From Amniculibacterium aquaticum (lineage in GTDB: Bacteria > Bacteroidota > Bacteroidia > Flavobacteriales > Weeksellaceae), in contig NZ_REFA01000022.1 in NCBI RefSeq assembly GCF_003852705.1, positions 1 to 38,426 of the forward strand: DNA of 38,426 nt, read 5' to 3'. The notes beneath the pieces are model-generated. The model made no database searches. It saw nothing but the letters and a program-made list of their open reading frames with translations, and was not told the origin of the DNA. Shown here piece by piece: positions 22,690 to 30,867 of this stretch; positions within the stretch are counted from its first letter, which is position 1; each line of letters opens with the position of its first letter. A program made the translations under genes and the position numbers.

Positions 22690-23910
22690 ATGTCAATATT
22701 AGAAATGAAAGTTCCTTCGCCAGGGGAATCCATCACAGAAGTGGAAATCGCAACTTGGTTAGTAAAAGACGGTGATTTCGTAGAAAAAGACCAACCCATA
22801 GCAGAAGTTGATTCCGACAAAGCAACTCTTGAACTTCCAGCTGAAGAAAGTGGTATTATCACTCTAAAGGCTGAAGAAGGTGAAGTGGTGCAAGTAGGTC
22901 AAGTGGTTTGTTTGATCGACAGATCAGCATCCAAACCTGAAGGTGCTGCCGAAGCTCCTAAAGCAGAGGTTAAAAAAGAAGAAGCTCCTAAAGCCGAAGC
23001 GCCACAACCTGCATCACAAGCGACAACTTATGCTTCTGGAACTCCTTCTCCAGCTGCCAAAAAAATATTGGACGAAAAAGGAATTGCTCCAGCTCAAGTG
23101 CAAGGAACGGGAAGAGACGGTAGAATTACCAAAGAAGACGCAACTGTAGCTTCTGTACCAGCAATGGGATCTACATTGGGAGGAAATAGAACTTCTACAA
23201 CCACAAAACTTTCTGTTCTTAGAAGAAAATTAGCAGCAAGATTGGTTTCTGTTAAAAATGAAACGGCCATGCTTACCACCTTCAACGAAGTGGATATGTC
23301 CGAAATTTTCAGAATCAGAAAACAATACAAAGACGAGTTCGCACAAAAACACGGATTTGGACTTGGTTTCATGTCTTTCTTTACAAAAGCAGTAACCAGA
23401 GCTTTGCAAATGTACCCGGATGTAAATGCATCCATCGATGGAGATTTCAAAATCAACTACGATTTCTGCGACATTTCTATTGCCGTTTCCGGTCCTAAAG
23501 GTTTAATGGTTCCTGTGTTGAGAAATGCTGAAAACCTAACTCTTAGAGGGGTAGAAGGCAGCATAAAAGACTTGGCTGAAAAAGTAAGAAACGGAAAAAT
23601 TACCGTTGACGAAATGACGGGAGGTACTTTCACCATTACCAATGGTGGTGTCTTCGGATCCATGTTGTCCACACCAATCATCAACCCACCACAATCTGCA
23701 ATTTTGGGTATGCACAACATCATCCAAAGACCGGTTGCCATCAACGGACAGGTAGAAATCCGACCAATGATGTATCTGGCAGTTTCTTACGACCACAGAA
23801 TTATCGACGGTAGAGAGTCTGTTGGTTTCTTAGTAGCTGTAAAAGAAGCATTGGACAATCCAGTAGAATTCTTAATGAACGGAGACGAAAGAAAAGCATT
23901 GGAACTGTAA
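22690..23910 (+). CDS. sucB: Dihydrolipoyllysine-residue succinyltransferase (E2 of 2-oxoglutarate dehydrogenase)
   Basis: Moves the succinyl group to CoA and forms the core of the 2-oxoglutarate dehydrogenase complex. The 406-residue protein has one lipoyl domain (about 1-77, with the lipoylated Lys in DSDKATLEL), an Ala/Pro/Glu-rich linker (about 80-115), a subunit-binding domain (about 117-150, [20 protein letters not shown] to GRITKED) and a catalytic domain. The catalytic His and Asp lie in [16 protein letters not shown], near residue 368. One lipoyl domain and this length match E2o. It is downstream of sucA and followed by a strong terminator. The start follows an A-rich stretch without a Shine-Dalgarno site. 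Confidence 0.97.
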   Translation: MSILEMKVPSPGESITEVEIATWLVKDGDFVEKDQPIAEVDSDKATLELPAEESGIITLKAEEGEVVQVGQVVCLIDRSASKPEGAAEAPKAEVKKEEAPKAEAPQPASQATTYASGTPSPAAKKILDEKGIAPAQVQGTGRDGRITKEDATVASVPAMGSTLGGNRTSTTTKLSVLRRKLAARLVSVKNETAMLTTFNEVDMSEIFRIRKQYKDEFAQKHGFGLGFMSFFTKAVTRALQMYPDVNASIDGDFKINYDFCDISIAVSGPKGLMVPVLRNAENLTLRGVEGSIKDLAEKVRNGKITVDEMTGGTFTITNGGVFGSMLSTPIINPPQSAILGMHNIIQRPVAINGQVEIRPMMYLAVSYDHRIIDGRESVGFLVAVKEALDNPVEFLMNGDERKALEL

Positions 23911-23926
23911 TCCAATCAAAATAATC

Positions 23927-23958
23927 AAAAAAGGTCGGTTTTTTTTCCGACCTTTTTT
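23927..23958 (+). terminator. Terminator of sucA-sucB
   Basis: AAAAAAGGTCGG (23927-23938) pairs with CCGACCTTTTTT (23947-23958) around an all-T loop. Confidence 0.9.
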
Positions 23959-24012
23959 ATTCCTATTTTAACATACTGTTTTTTTTAGGAGCTTCAAAAG
24001 TTAAGATTCTTT

Positions 24013-24088
24013 GGTAGCCTCGTCCGACTGTCCGCTGTATCTTTTGTGCCAAGGCTTTTCCCTAGGCTTACAAAAGGATGCCGCTACC
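24013..24088. repeat. GC-richer structured element, nested inverted repeats
   Basis: GGTAGC (24013-24018) is complementary to GCTACC (24083-24088). Inside, CTTTTGT (24041-24047) pairs with ACAAAAG (24070-24076), and the stem continues with GCC/GGC and AGG/CCT around a 6-nt loop (24055-24060). The segment is clearly richer in GC than its surroundings and is open in one frame, which could be mis-annotated as an N-terminal extension of the next gene. It could be a dispersed repeat, a small mobile-element trace or a structured RNA. I have an unverified impression that similar sequences recur in related genomes. Confidence 0.45.
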
Positions 24089-24133
24089 ATTCGGGCTGGT
24101 ACAAAAAAAGAGAGATCTTCAAAAAAACCACAC

Positions 24134-25042
24134 ATGAACAGAATAGAAATTACACTTTTTCTCCTACTATTTTCAACAATCTTTTATTCGCAAAATAAAA
24201 AATCTTCATTAGAAATCATCGACCTTGGAACAAAAGAAATTCAAATTCTTGGAAAGATAGAACCTAAAAATTTTGAGTACCACAAAAATAATTTGATTAA
24301 ACAACTGTACCAACCGCATGAAAATCTATGGAAAGGATACTTGGGCGATGAAAAAGCATGGATTTCTTGGGTAGAAAAAACTGCACTTTCCAAACTACAA
24401 ACTTGGAAAAACAACAACCAAATCATTCCAAAAAAAATATACAGACAGTTGAAAAAACATTCAAAAAAAATGTTTCGTTTCACCGGTTATCAACCTCAAG
24501 GTAAATGGTATATTCTCTATGGACCTGCATGGACAGATCTTGGAGGTTTAGGAAGTGGAGAAATGATCATTGACCTTGCCAACAAACAAAACCATAGCAA
24601 CGATAGGATCATACAATTTCTCCCTCATGAACTTAACCATCAAATTTACAATATTTACCAGCCACAAACCGAGTTTAAAGTACTGAAAAGGATAATAGAT
24701 GAAGGATTTGCTACCTATGTCAGTCATGTTTTTCACCAACAAAAATATACACTTGCCCAAGAATTGGGGTATACCCAAACCGAATTCGAATTTTGTGTTA
24801 AAAATGAGGAAAAACTCTTACAAGTATTGGCAAAATATCACCTGAACAAGGAGGAAAGTGTAGCACGACAGTTTGCCGATAGAAATACCAAAATAGGAGA
24901 GGGATTTCCTGGAGCTATTGGTTATTTTATCGGTTATAGAATTGTTGAAGAATATGTCAAAAGGTACGGAAAGAACTCTTGGAAAGACCTCTACACAGCA
25001 TCTCCATTAGATATTCTGAATAAAAGTAGAATATTAAAATAG
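24134..25042 (+). CDS. Secreted HExxH putative zinc protease (DUF2268-like)
   Basis: A 302-residue protein. A TTG at 24011 would add 41 residues encoded by a structured repeat-like segment, so ATG 24134 is chosen; it gives a signal peptide MNRIEITLFLLLFSTIFYSQ. The zinc motif LPHELNHQIY (HExxH) is followed about 25 residues later by IDEGFATYVS, whose Glu is the likely third ligand (gluzincin pattern). The C-terminal PGAIGYFIGYRIVEEYVKRYG also fits the DUF2268/predicted Zn-dependent protease group. It is probably a periplasmic or surface peptidase. No partner gene is near, and no substrate can be inferred. A bidirectional terminator separates it from pncA. Confidence 0.7.
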   Translation: MNRIEITLFLLLFSTIFYSQNKKSSLEIIDLGTKEIQILGKIEPKNFEYHKNNLIKQLYQPHENLWKGYLGDEKAWISWVEKTALSKLQTWKNNNQIIPKKIYRQLKKHSKKMFRFTGYQPQGKWYILYGPAWTDLGGLGSGEMIIDLANKQNHSNDRIIQFLPHELNHQIYNIYQPQTEFKVLKRIIDEGFATYVSHVFHQQKYTLAQELGYTQTEFEFCVKNEEKLLQVLAKYHLNKEESVARQFADRNTKIGEGFPGAIGYFIGYRIVEEYVKRYGKNSWKDLYTASPLDILNKSRILK

Positions 25043-25048
25043 CAGAAA

Positions 25049-25080
25049 AAAAGATTGGAAGTTAGGCCTTCCAATCTTTT
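25049..25080. terminator. Bidirectional terminator between convergent genes
   Basis: AAAAGATTGGAAG (25049-25061) pairs perfectly with 25068-25080; a T-run follows on both strands. It serves the zinc protease gene (plus) and pncA (minus). Confidence 0.9.
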
Positions 25081-25089
25081 AAAAATTGT

Positions 25090-25695
25090 TTAACCCAAAA
25101 CAGAAACCCCATTTTCTACCAGTTGATAAATGGTATCTTTGGCAGAGTCTGGTTTTATATTTACCGCACGCGTTCCGTTGAAATGGATGCAGGTAATATA
25201 GTCCTGTTTTATGGCGTCCATGCAGGTGTATTTCACACAATAATCCAAGGCCAATCCAACAATTTCTACCAAGCCAATGTCGTGGTATTTTAAGAAATCG
25301 TCCAAACCGGTTTTCATAAAATGGTTGTTATCTTGAAAGCCACTGTAGCTGTCAATCTCTGTATTCTTTCCTTTTTGAATGATATGCGCACCTTCAGGGA
25401 CGATCAGATCTTTATGAAATTCTGCTCCAAAGGTTCCTTGTACACAATGATCCGGCCACATAAACTGTGGGATACCGCCTAGTATAATGCTTTCACCTAC
25501 TTTTTTATTGTTGTTGGATGCAAAACTTTTATGGTCAGCAGGGTGCCAATCTTGGGTTAATATGATTTGGTCATAGTCGTTTTCTTGTGTAAGATGGTTG
25601 ATGTACGGGATAATTTCATTGGCTCCAAGAACCGCCAATGCACCGCCTTCGCAGAAATCATTCTGAACATCAACGATTATTAATGCTTTCTTCAT
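25090..25695 (-). CDS. pncA: Nicotinamidase
   Basis: Hydrolyses nicotinamide to nicotinate for NAD salvage. The 201-residue isochorismatase-fold protein has catalytic Asp9 (IIVDVQNDFCEGG), Lys in IIQKGKNTEID and Cys in GLALDYCVKYT. The metal site is in TQDWHPADHKSF (Asp-His-His), and MWPDHCVQGTFGAEF is also typical of PncA. Length fits. It stands alone between a convergent zinc protease and the divergent ytxJ gene. No strong promoter box was recognised upstream of 25695, only a degenerate one. Confidence 0.95.
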   Translation of the reverse strand: MKKALIIVDVQNDFCEGGALAVLGANEIIPYINHLTQENDYDQIILTQDWHPADHKSFASNNNKKVGESIILGGIPQFMWPDHCVQGTFGAEFHKDLIVPEGAHIIQKGKNTEIDSYSGFQDNNHFMKTGLDDFLKYHDIGLVEIVGLALDYCVKYTCMDAIKQDYITCIHFNGTRAVNIKPDSAKDTIYQLVENGVSVLG

Positions 25696-25795
25696 GGACA
25701 GATTGTTAAATTCTAATTTTTTGGTAAATTTACAAAACGAATATTCAAACGAAGTATATTTCTAAAATAAACTATCGTGAAATTAATTTAAAAAC

Positions 25796-26170
25796 ATGGG
25801 AATTTTCAACTCAATTTTTGGTGACAAATCAAAAGAAGAAGCAAGTAGTATTTGGATCGATATAGATTCTGTTGAAAAGCTTCAACAAGCAATCGATCAA
25901 TCCTTTCAACAAAAAATTGCGATTTTCAAACATTCAACCCGATGTGGGATAAGTTCTAGAGTGAAGTCCAATTTTGAAAAAGAAATTTTAGAGAACAATC
26001 CTCCAAACATTCAATTTTATTATTTAGATCTTTTGTCTTATCGTGCTTTGTCCAACAAAATCGCAGAAGATTTTGGTATAAGCCACCAAAGTCCACAAAT
26101 TATTGTAATAGAAAAGGGTAGTGCCGTGCATCATGCCTCGCACAGTTCCATATTTCTTAACTTTTTATAG
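25796..26170 (+). CDS. ytxJ: Bacillithiol-system redox protein YtxJ (monothiol bacilliredoxin)
   Basis: The 124-residue thioredoxin-fold protein matches the YtxJ/DUF2847 family, proposed to remove bacillithiol from mixed disulfides on proteins. The active site is IFKHSTRCGISS, with a single Cys, as expected for a monothiol enzyme (the Bacillus form has TCPIS at this place). FYYLDLLSYRALSNKIAEDF and HQSPQIIVIEKG (with the cis-Pro) complete the fold. Its presence implies that the organism makes bacillithiol, although no bshA/B/C genes are in the window. The Crp-family regulator begins 2 nt after the stop, so the two are cotranscribed. Confidence 0.9.
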   Translation: MGIFNSIFGDKSKEEASSIWIDIDSVEKLQQAIDQSFQQKIAIFKHSTRCGISSRVKSNFEKEILENNPPNIQFYYLDLLSYRALSNKIAEDFGISHQSPQIIVIEKGSAVHHASHSSIFLNFL

Positions 26171-26172
26171 AC

Positions 26173-26757
26173 ATGACCAACATACAAAATTATCTTTCAG
26201 AAGTATTGGATTTACCAAAAGAATCTGTTTTTAAATGTAAAAATAATCTGACCATGAAAACGGTCAGTAAAGGAAGTTTTTTATTGGAAGCCGGAGAAGT
26301 CTGTCAACATACTTATTTTGTTGAAAAAGGTTTGCTCAGAATGTATTCTTTGGATAAAAATGGAAAGGAACATGTTATACAATTTGCACCAGAAAATTGG
26401 ATGATTTCCGATAGAAGTTCGGTTTTTTTTAATGAAAATTCTCGATTTTATATCGATGCCATTGAAGAAACAGAGGTGTTGATGCTGAACAATAATTTTT
26501 TCACAGAACTTTCCGTCCTATTTCCGGATTCAGCGTATAAAATAGATTTATTGTTGCAAAAGCACATCAGAAATCTTCAGAACCGTGTCCAATCCTTGTT
26601 ATCGGACACGGCTGAAGAACGCTACCTGAGTTTTATAAAAATGTATCCGGATATTCTGCAAAGAGTACCACAATGGATGGTCGCTTCATATTTGGGCATC
26701 ACTCCGGAAAGTTTGAGTAGAGTTAGAAAAAATCTGGTGAAAAAAGATGCAAATTAA
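26173..26757 (+). CDS. Crp/Fnr-family transcriptional regulator
   Basis: A 194-residue regulator with an N-terminal cyclic-nucleotide-binding-like beta-barrel (about 20-115: KGSFLLEAGEVCQHTYFVEK, LLRMYSLDKNGKEHVIQFAP). It ends in a winged helix-turn-helix (about 140-190: AEERYLSFIKMYPDILQRVP, then MVASYLGITPESLSRVRKNL). The Arg-Ser pair that binds cAMP phosphate is not present, so cAMP is an unlikely ligand, as is usual for this flavobacterial subgroup. No Fe-S cysteines of FNR are seen. It is cotranscribed with ytxJ, which suggests, but does not prove, a thiol-stress or redox signal. Its stop overlaps the stop of the convergent gene. Confidence 0.85.
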   Translation: MTNIQNYLSEVLDLPKESVFKCKNNLTMKTVSKGSFLLEAGEVCQHTYFVEKGLLRMYSLDKNGKEHVIQFAPENWMISDRSSVFFNENSRFYIDAIEETEVLMLNNNFFTELSVLFPDSAYKIDLLLQKHIRNLQNRVQSLLSDTAEERYLSFIKMYPDILQRVPQWMVASYLGITPESLSRVRKNLVKKDAN

Positions 26758-27233
26758 TAATGGATCACCAAATTTTCTTCTAAAGGTTTGTTTTTGGTAA
26801 TCCAAAATCCTTGAATTTTTTTGGAAATACTCCCCACCCAAATAGAAAAATATTTGGCATCGTTGGACTGTTCAGAGTCGATGTTGTACACAAACATTTG
26901 CACCGGATCATCCGTCATGTACTTGTGGTAATAGGCATTGTTGAATTTTTTAATTTCAATACTACCGTATTTTTTCTGGTTATCTTCACAAATGGATTTC
27001 ATATTTTTTCTAAGATAATTGTCCATAGGAATAGAAAGTTTGGCCGATTTGAAATTGGAATTGTATTCTTTATTTCGACATTTATCCAAAACTTCTTGGG
27101 CAAATTCTTGTGTAAATTTTAAGAAAATCCTATTGACTGCTCCTTCAGACATCTTATCGTATCGTACTTGTGAAAAGCTAAGTGTCGGTAGCACTATGAA
27201 TAGTGAAAATAAAAATAGTTTAGTTGGTTTCAT
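26754..27233 (-). CDS. Hypothetical secreted protein
   Basis: A 159-residue protein with a signal peptide (MKPTKLFLFSLFIVLPTLSFSQ). The mature part is basic, with two Cys (DKCRNKEY and SICEDN) and a possible beta-rich end (MFVYNIDSEQSND, YFSIWVGSIS, GFWITKNKP). I do not recognise a family. The gene converges on the Crp-family gene; the two coding regions overlap by 4 bases with no terminator between them. The upstream region lacks a good TAnnTTTG box. It is probably periplasmic or surface-exposed. Confidence 0.6.
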   Translation of the reverse strand: MKPTKLFLFSLFIVLPTLSFSQVRYDKMSEGAVNRIFLKFTQEFAQEVLDKCRNKEYNSNFKSAKLSIPMDNYLRKNMKSICEDNQKKYGSIEIKKFNNAYYHKYMTDDPVQMFVYNIDSEQSNDAKYFSIWVGSISKKIQGFWITKNKPLEENLVIHY

Positions 27234-27304
27234 TTTTTGAAAATATTGAGTTTTAATTGTATTAAAGTTTCAATTTTTTCTCAAAATGTGTTTTTTAGTT
27301 TAAA

Positions 27305-27341
27305 ATAAAAGCAAAGAAAAGGGAAATCTTTGCTTTTATCA
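27305..27341 (-). terminator. Terminator of scoA-scoB
   Basis: ATAAAAGCAAAG (27305-27316) pairs with CTTTGCTTTTAT (27328-27339) only a few bases beyond the scoB stop. On the minus strand it ends in TTTTATTTTA. Confidence 0.75.
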
Positions 27342-27346
27342 CATTT

Positions 27347-28003
27347 TTAGAAAGTCATTTCCGGAACATCATCCGCAATAATCAATTTTCCGGCAGTAGC
27401 TTTTTTAATTTCATCAACGCTTACGCCTGGAGCTCTTTCAACGCAGTGAAAAGCACCGTCCTTCACTTCGTATGCACCAAGTTCTGTGACAATTTTTTTA
27501 ATGCATTTTACACCCGTCAAAGGTAACGAGCAGGTGGAAAGCAATTTACTCTCACCGTGTTTGTTCACTTGTTGCATGGCTACGATAATATTTTTAGCAG
27601 AAGCTACCAAATCCATAGCTCCGCCCATGCCTTTAACCATTTTTCCTGGAATTTTCCAATTGGCAATGTCACCATTTTCAGAAACTTCCATGGCACCTAA
27701 GATGGTAAGATCTACTTTTTGAGCACGGATCATTCCGAAGCTGGTTGCCGAGTCGAAAATTACAGATCCCGGAAGGGTAGTGATGGTCTGCTTTCCGGCA
27801 TTGATAAGGTCTGCATCTTCTTCACCTTCAAACGGAAAGGGACCCATTCCTAACAAACCGTTTTCGGATTGCAAAACCACATTGATATTTTCTGGGATAT
27901 AATTAGCCACCAAAGTTGGAATACCGATTCCCAAATTAACATAAGAATTGTTGGAAATTTCTTTTGCGATGCGCATCGCGATTTGTTCTTTAGATAGTGC
28001 CAT
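27347..28003 (-). CDS. scoB: 3-oxoacid CoA-transferase subunit B
   Basis: The beta subunit of succinyl-CoA:3-oxoacid CoA-transferase, which moves CoA between succinyl-CoA and acetoacetate. The 218 residues carry the catalytic Glu in the motif QSENGLLGMGPFP (about 50), the sequence YVNLGIGIPTLVANYIP, and GMGGAMDLVASAKNIIVAM near residue 124. It begins 1 nt after scoA ends, so the two are translationally coupled. It probably works in ketone or branched-chain catabolism; the acyl specificity could differ (for example butyrate). A terminator follows immediately. Confidence 0.93.
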   Translation of the reverse strand: MALSKEQIAMRIAKEISNNSYVNLGIGIPTLVANYIPENINVVLQSENGLLGMGPFPFEGEEDADLINAGKQTITTLPGSVIFDSATSFGMIRAQKVDLTILGAMEVSENGDIANWKIPGKMVKGMGGAMDLVASAKNIIVAMQQVNKHGESKLLSTCSLPLTGVKCIKKIVTELGAYEVKDGAFHCVERAPGVSVDEIKKATAGKLIIADDVPEMTF

Positions 28004-28004
28004 A

Positions 28005-28709
28005 TTATAGGTTTTTTGCTCTTACAGTTTTTTGTTCAATTCTTTTTTCGTAGTGTTCACCTTGGAAAATTCTGTGTACGAAAATTCCTGGTGTATGGAT
28101 TTGGTCTGGATCCAGTTCTCCTGCAGGTACCAATTCTTCAACTTCGGCAATGGTTATTTTCCCTGCCATGGCCATCATGGGATTAAAGTTTCTGGCGGTT
28201 GAACGGAAAATTAAATTTCCGGCTGTATCGCCTTTCCATGCTTTTACGATGGCAAAATCCGAATCGAAAGCATATTCTAAAAGATAATCCTTACCGTTAA
28301 AGTTTCTAATTTCTTTACCTTCAGCGACTTCTGTACCAACACCTGCAGGAGTGAAAATTGCAGGCATACCGTAACCGCTTGCCATACAACGCGTTGCCAG
28401 AGTACCTTGTGGGATAAGTTCGACTTCTAATTCGCCTGAAAGTAATTGTCTTTCAAATTCAGCATTTTCGCCAACATAAGAAGCAATCATTTTTTTGATT
28501 TGTTTTTTTTGTAGTAACAATCCCAAACCAAAATTATCAACACCGGCATTGTTGGATATGCAGGTTAGGTTTTTCACATTTTTTCTCACCAATTCGGCGA
28601 TACTGTTTTCAGGAATACCACAAAGACCGAAACCACCAAGCATAATGGTCATTCCATCTTGGATACCTTCACAGGCTTCCTGTACATTTTTTACTGTTTT
28701 ATTGATCAT
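28005..28709 (-). CDS. scoA: 3-oxoacid CoA-transferase subunit A
   Basis: The alpha subunit partner of scoB. The frame is open up to 28763, but the family start is [20 protein letters not shown] at ATG 28709, giving 234 residues. A near-consensus box (TAATTTTA, one base off) lies between 28709 and 28763, which also argues against the longer form. Family motifs are [16 protein letters not shown] (the G-rich CoA-binding loop), [38 protein letters not shown] and [11 protein letters not shown]. It forms a tight operon with scoB, 1 nt apart. Confidence 0.93.
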   Translation of the reverse strand: MINKTVKNVQEACEGIQDGMTIMLGGFGLCGIPENSIAELVRKNVKNLTCISNNAGVDNFGLGLLLQKKQIKKMIASYVGENAEFERQLLSGELEVELIPQGTLATRCMASGYGMPAIFTPAGVGTEVAEGKEIRNFNGKDYLLEYAFDSDFAIVKAWKGDTAGNLIFRSTARNFNPMMAMAGKITIAEVEELVPAGELDPDQIHTPGIFVHRIFQGEHYEKRIEQKTVRAKNL

Positions 28710-28859
28710 TTTTAATGTATTATCTGTACTGCTAAAATTAAGACTTTTTTGGTATATCATCAAAATCTACTTTCTACAGTCGTGTTAAAAAAAATCCTAT
28801 AATTTATATTATGTTAAATTAGATGCGTTTTAGTAATAAACGGTTATTCTTTGGATTGT

Positions 28860-29381
28860 CTATTTATCTTCTAAAACTTTCTTAAGATTATCAGCATTTT
28901 GTTGAAAGCTGGCATTCATATCGTACATCAACGACATCAAATTAAACGGTATGGGAGTTTCACCATCTACTTCAATAGTCAATTTGGTTTTATTGGGGCT
29001 TAACTCATCCATTTCATAAACCAAATGATTGGCTTTGCTGTTGTCCATTAAGTACAAGTCGATTTCCACTTTTTTATTTTCTGAAAGATTTTTTATTTTT
29101 TGTTCGCCATTCCCTACAATTTCACTTTGCCATTTCAAGCCAGAACCAATTTCTCCGTCTTTACCGTAATAATTTTTGATGATGTTGGGATCTTCTTCAA
29201 ACCAAATGGAATACTCTTCTTGAGTTTTTATGCTTTTAACATAATTATAAACCTCGGAAATGGGTTTGTTAATGGTAGTTTCTCCTTTTGCATGAAATTT
29301 TTTAGGTGCAACTAGAGCGGCTATAAAAATCAATGCTGTAACGATCAGTAACCCGATAAGGACTTTTTTGAAAATATTCAT
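28860..29381 (-). CDS. Membrane-anchored SRPBCC-family protein
   Basis: A 173-residue protein with an N-terminal hydrophobic anchor (KKVLIGLLIVTALIFIAALVAP), then an SRPBCC/polyketide-cyclase-like domain (ETTINKPISEVYNYVKSIKT, then IWFEEDPNI; KWQSEIVGNGEQKIKNLSEN; KTKLTIEVDGETPIPFNL). It probably binds a lipid-like or other hydrophobic ligand; the function is unknown. It lies 54 nt before DoxX-family DNA on the same strand and may be cotranscribed with it. The window has a second SRPBCC protein at 18731-19771 with the same anchor design but a different C-terminal half. Confidence 0.75.
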   Translation of the reverse strand: MNIFKKVLIGLLIVTALIFIAALVAPKKFHAKGETTINKPISEVYNYVKSIKTQEEYSIWFEEDPNIIKNYYGKDGEIGSGLKWQSEIVGNGEQKIKNLSENKKVEIDLYLMDNSKANHLVYEMDELSPNKTKLTIEVDGETPIPFNLMSLMYDMNASFQQNADNLKKVLEDK

Positions 29382-29435
29382 AATCTTGTGTTTTAATTCT
29401 TGATGTACGACTTTCTATTTTCAAATCAAGATCTA

Positions 29436-29852
29436 TTACCATTCATACCTTCTTTTCTCAATCATGGCATCTACAGAAAATTTTCCTGCCGATAAAATGA
29501 GAAGCATGAGATACGATAAGAAATATAAAATTGGAAGTTCCATTTTACTAAAATCATCCTGAATATGCACCATAAAAATGGCAAATAACATGGTAAACAT
29601 GATCGGGATACACGCCAATCTTGTGAATAGACCGATGATGATGAAAAATGGACATAAAAATTCAGCAAATACGACCATTGCTAATGTAAAACCAGGACTG
29701 AGTCCCCACAAACTCATAAATTCAATTTTCCCAGACATAAGCATTTGTAACTTAGGATATCCGTGACTGAGCATGGACAATCCTATAACAATTCTCAATA
29801 ATAGCAGTCCAAAGTTGAGAAAATTTTTATTATATGTTGTGGATAAAAACAT
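29436..29852 (-). CDS. DoxX-family membrane protein
   Basis: A 138-residue protein with four transmembrane segments: LLLLRIVIGLSMLSHGYPKL, FTLAMVVFAEFLCPFFIIIG, IPIMFTMLFAIFMVHIQDDF and LPILYFLSYLMLLILSAGKF. The SHGYPKL and GRFSVDA-like ends fit the DoxX/DoxD group, linked to electron transfer or thiosulfate oxidation in archaea but of unclear role here. The frame reaches 29885, but the first 11 codons of the longer form lie in the era terminator stem and its T-tract. ATG 29852 (MFLSTTYNKNF) is therefore the likely start. SRPBCC follows in the same direction. Confidence 0.8.
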   Translation of the reverse strand: MFLSTTYNKNFLNFGLLLLRIVIGLSMLSHGYPKLQMLMSGKIEFMSLWGLSPGFTLAMVVFAEFLCPFFIIIGLFTRLACIPIMFTMLFAIFMVHIQDDFSKMELPILYFLSYLMLLILSAGKFSVDAMIEKRRYEW

Positions 29853-29856
29853 GATG

Positions 29857-29909
29857 AAAAAAAGAATTACACTCAAATTTAACATTATTTTGTCAATTTG
29901 AGTGTAATT
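29857..29909 (-). terminator. Terminator of era (minus strand)
   Basis: A perfect 15-bp stem pairs 29865-29879 with 29895-29909 (AATTACACTCAAATT and its complement). On the minus strand it is followed by CTTTTTTT, and it lies 24 bases beyond the era stop. It separates era from DoxX. Confidence 0.9.
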
Positions 29910-29932
29910 TTTAAAATAAATTTTGTCGATTT

Positions 29933-30823
29933 TTATCGATATCCAAAATTCTTAAGATCTCTATCGTTTTTTCTCCAATCTTTTTTGACTTTTACAAAAA
30001 GGTTGAGATGGATTTTTTTGTTAAAGAATTTTTCAAGATCCAATCGTGCTTGTGTACCTACTTTTTTTATCGCTTCGCCTTTATGTCCAATGATGATTCC
30101 TTTTTGGGTATCTCTTTCGACATATATGATGGAATCGATAAAAATGATGCCTTCTTTTTCTTTAAACTGTTCAGTGACAACCTCTACAGAGTACGGAATT
30201 TCTTTTTCATAATTCAAAAGAATTTTTTCGCGAACCGTTTCGTTTACGAAAAATCGTTCTGGTTTGTCGGTGTACTGGTCTTTGTCGTAGTATGGTGGGT
30301 TTTCCGGCAACAAAGATTTTAATTTTGGTAAAATAACATCGGTATTGAAGCCTTCTTGGGCAGAAATCGGAAGAATTTCTGCTTTGGGGATTTTATTGTG
30401 CCAAAACTCCATGATTCCTTCTAATTTCTCTTGATTGGAAACATCGATTTTGTTGATTAAAATAAGTACAGGAACCGGAATTTTATTCAGTTTTTCCACC
30501 AAAAATTCATTGGGTTCGGACGGATCTGTAATATCGATGATGAATAAAAATACATCGGCATCTTGCAAAGAATCCTTTACAAAATCCATCATTTTTTCTT
30601 GCAATCCGTACTTAGGATCCAAAACTCCGGGAGTATCGGAAAAGACAATTTGAACATCGTCTTCATTATAAATTCCAAAAATACGATGTCTTGTCGTTTG
30701 TGCTTTTTGGGTAACAATGGCCAACTTCTCGCCCATCAATCTGTTGAGAAGCGTAGATTTTCCGGCATTGGGTTTCCCAACGATGTTCACAAAACCAGCT
30801 CTATGGTTGTTATTTTCTGTCAT
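29933..30823 (-). CDS. era: GTPase Era
   Basis: A 296-residue GTPase that assists 16S rRNA and 30S subunit maturation. The G1 motif is GKPNAGKST, G2 lies in QTTRHRIFGIY, G3 is SDTPG and G4 is NKID. The C-terminal KH RNA-binding domain has ERDTQKGIIIGHKGEAIKKV near residues 235-255, and the protein ends FVKVKKDWRKNDRDLKNFGY, which is typical. Length matches Era. It follows the DEAD-box helicase gene by 44 nt on the same strand, and both act on RNA. A 15-bp-stem terminator follows. Confidence 0.97.
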   Translation of the reverse strand: MTENNNHRAGFVNIVGKPNAGKSTLLNRLMGEKLAIVTQKAQTTRHRIFGIYNEDDVQIVFSDTPGVLDPKYGLQEKMMDFVKDSLQDADVFLFIIDITDPSEPNEFLVEKLNKIPVPVLILINKIDVSNQEKLEGIMEFWHNKIPKAEILPISAQEGFNTDVILPKLKSLLPENPPYYDKDQYTDKPERFFVNETVREKILLNYEKEIPYSVEVVTEQFKEKEGIIFIDSIIYVERDTQKGIIIGHKGEAIKKVGTQARLDLEKFFNKKIHLNLFVKVKKDWRKNDRDLKNFGYR

Positions 30824-30867
30824 TCTATTTTCGTATTGAAATGGGTTTCACAAAATATAAAATACGA

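Noticed and set aside
24011-24133. 41-residue N-terminal extension of the HExxH protein
   Set aside because: It translates a structured repeat-like segment; the signal peptide begins at ATG 24134.
26754-26757. Overlapping convergent stop codons as a regulatory signal
   Set aside because: A 4-base tail-to-tail overlap is common in compact genomes and no further structure supports a role.
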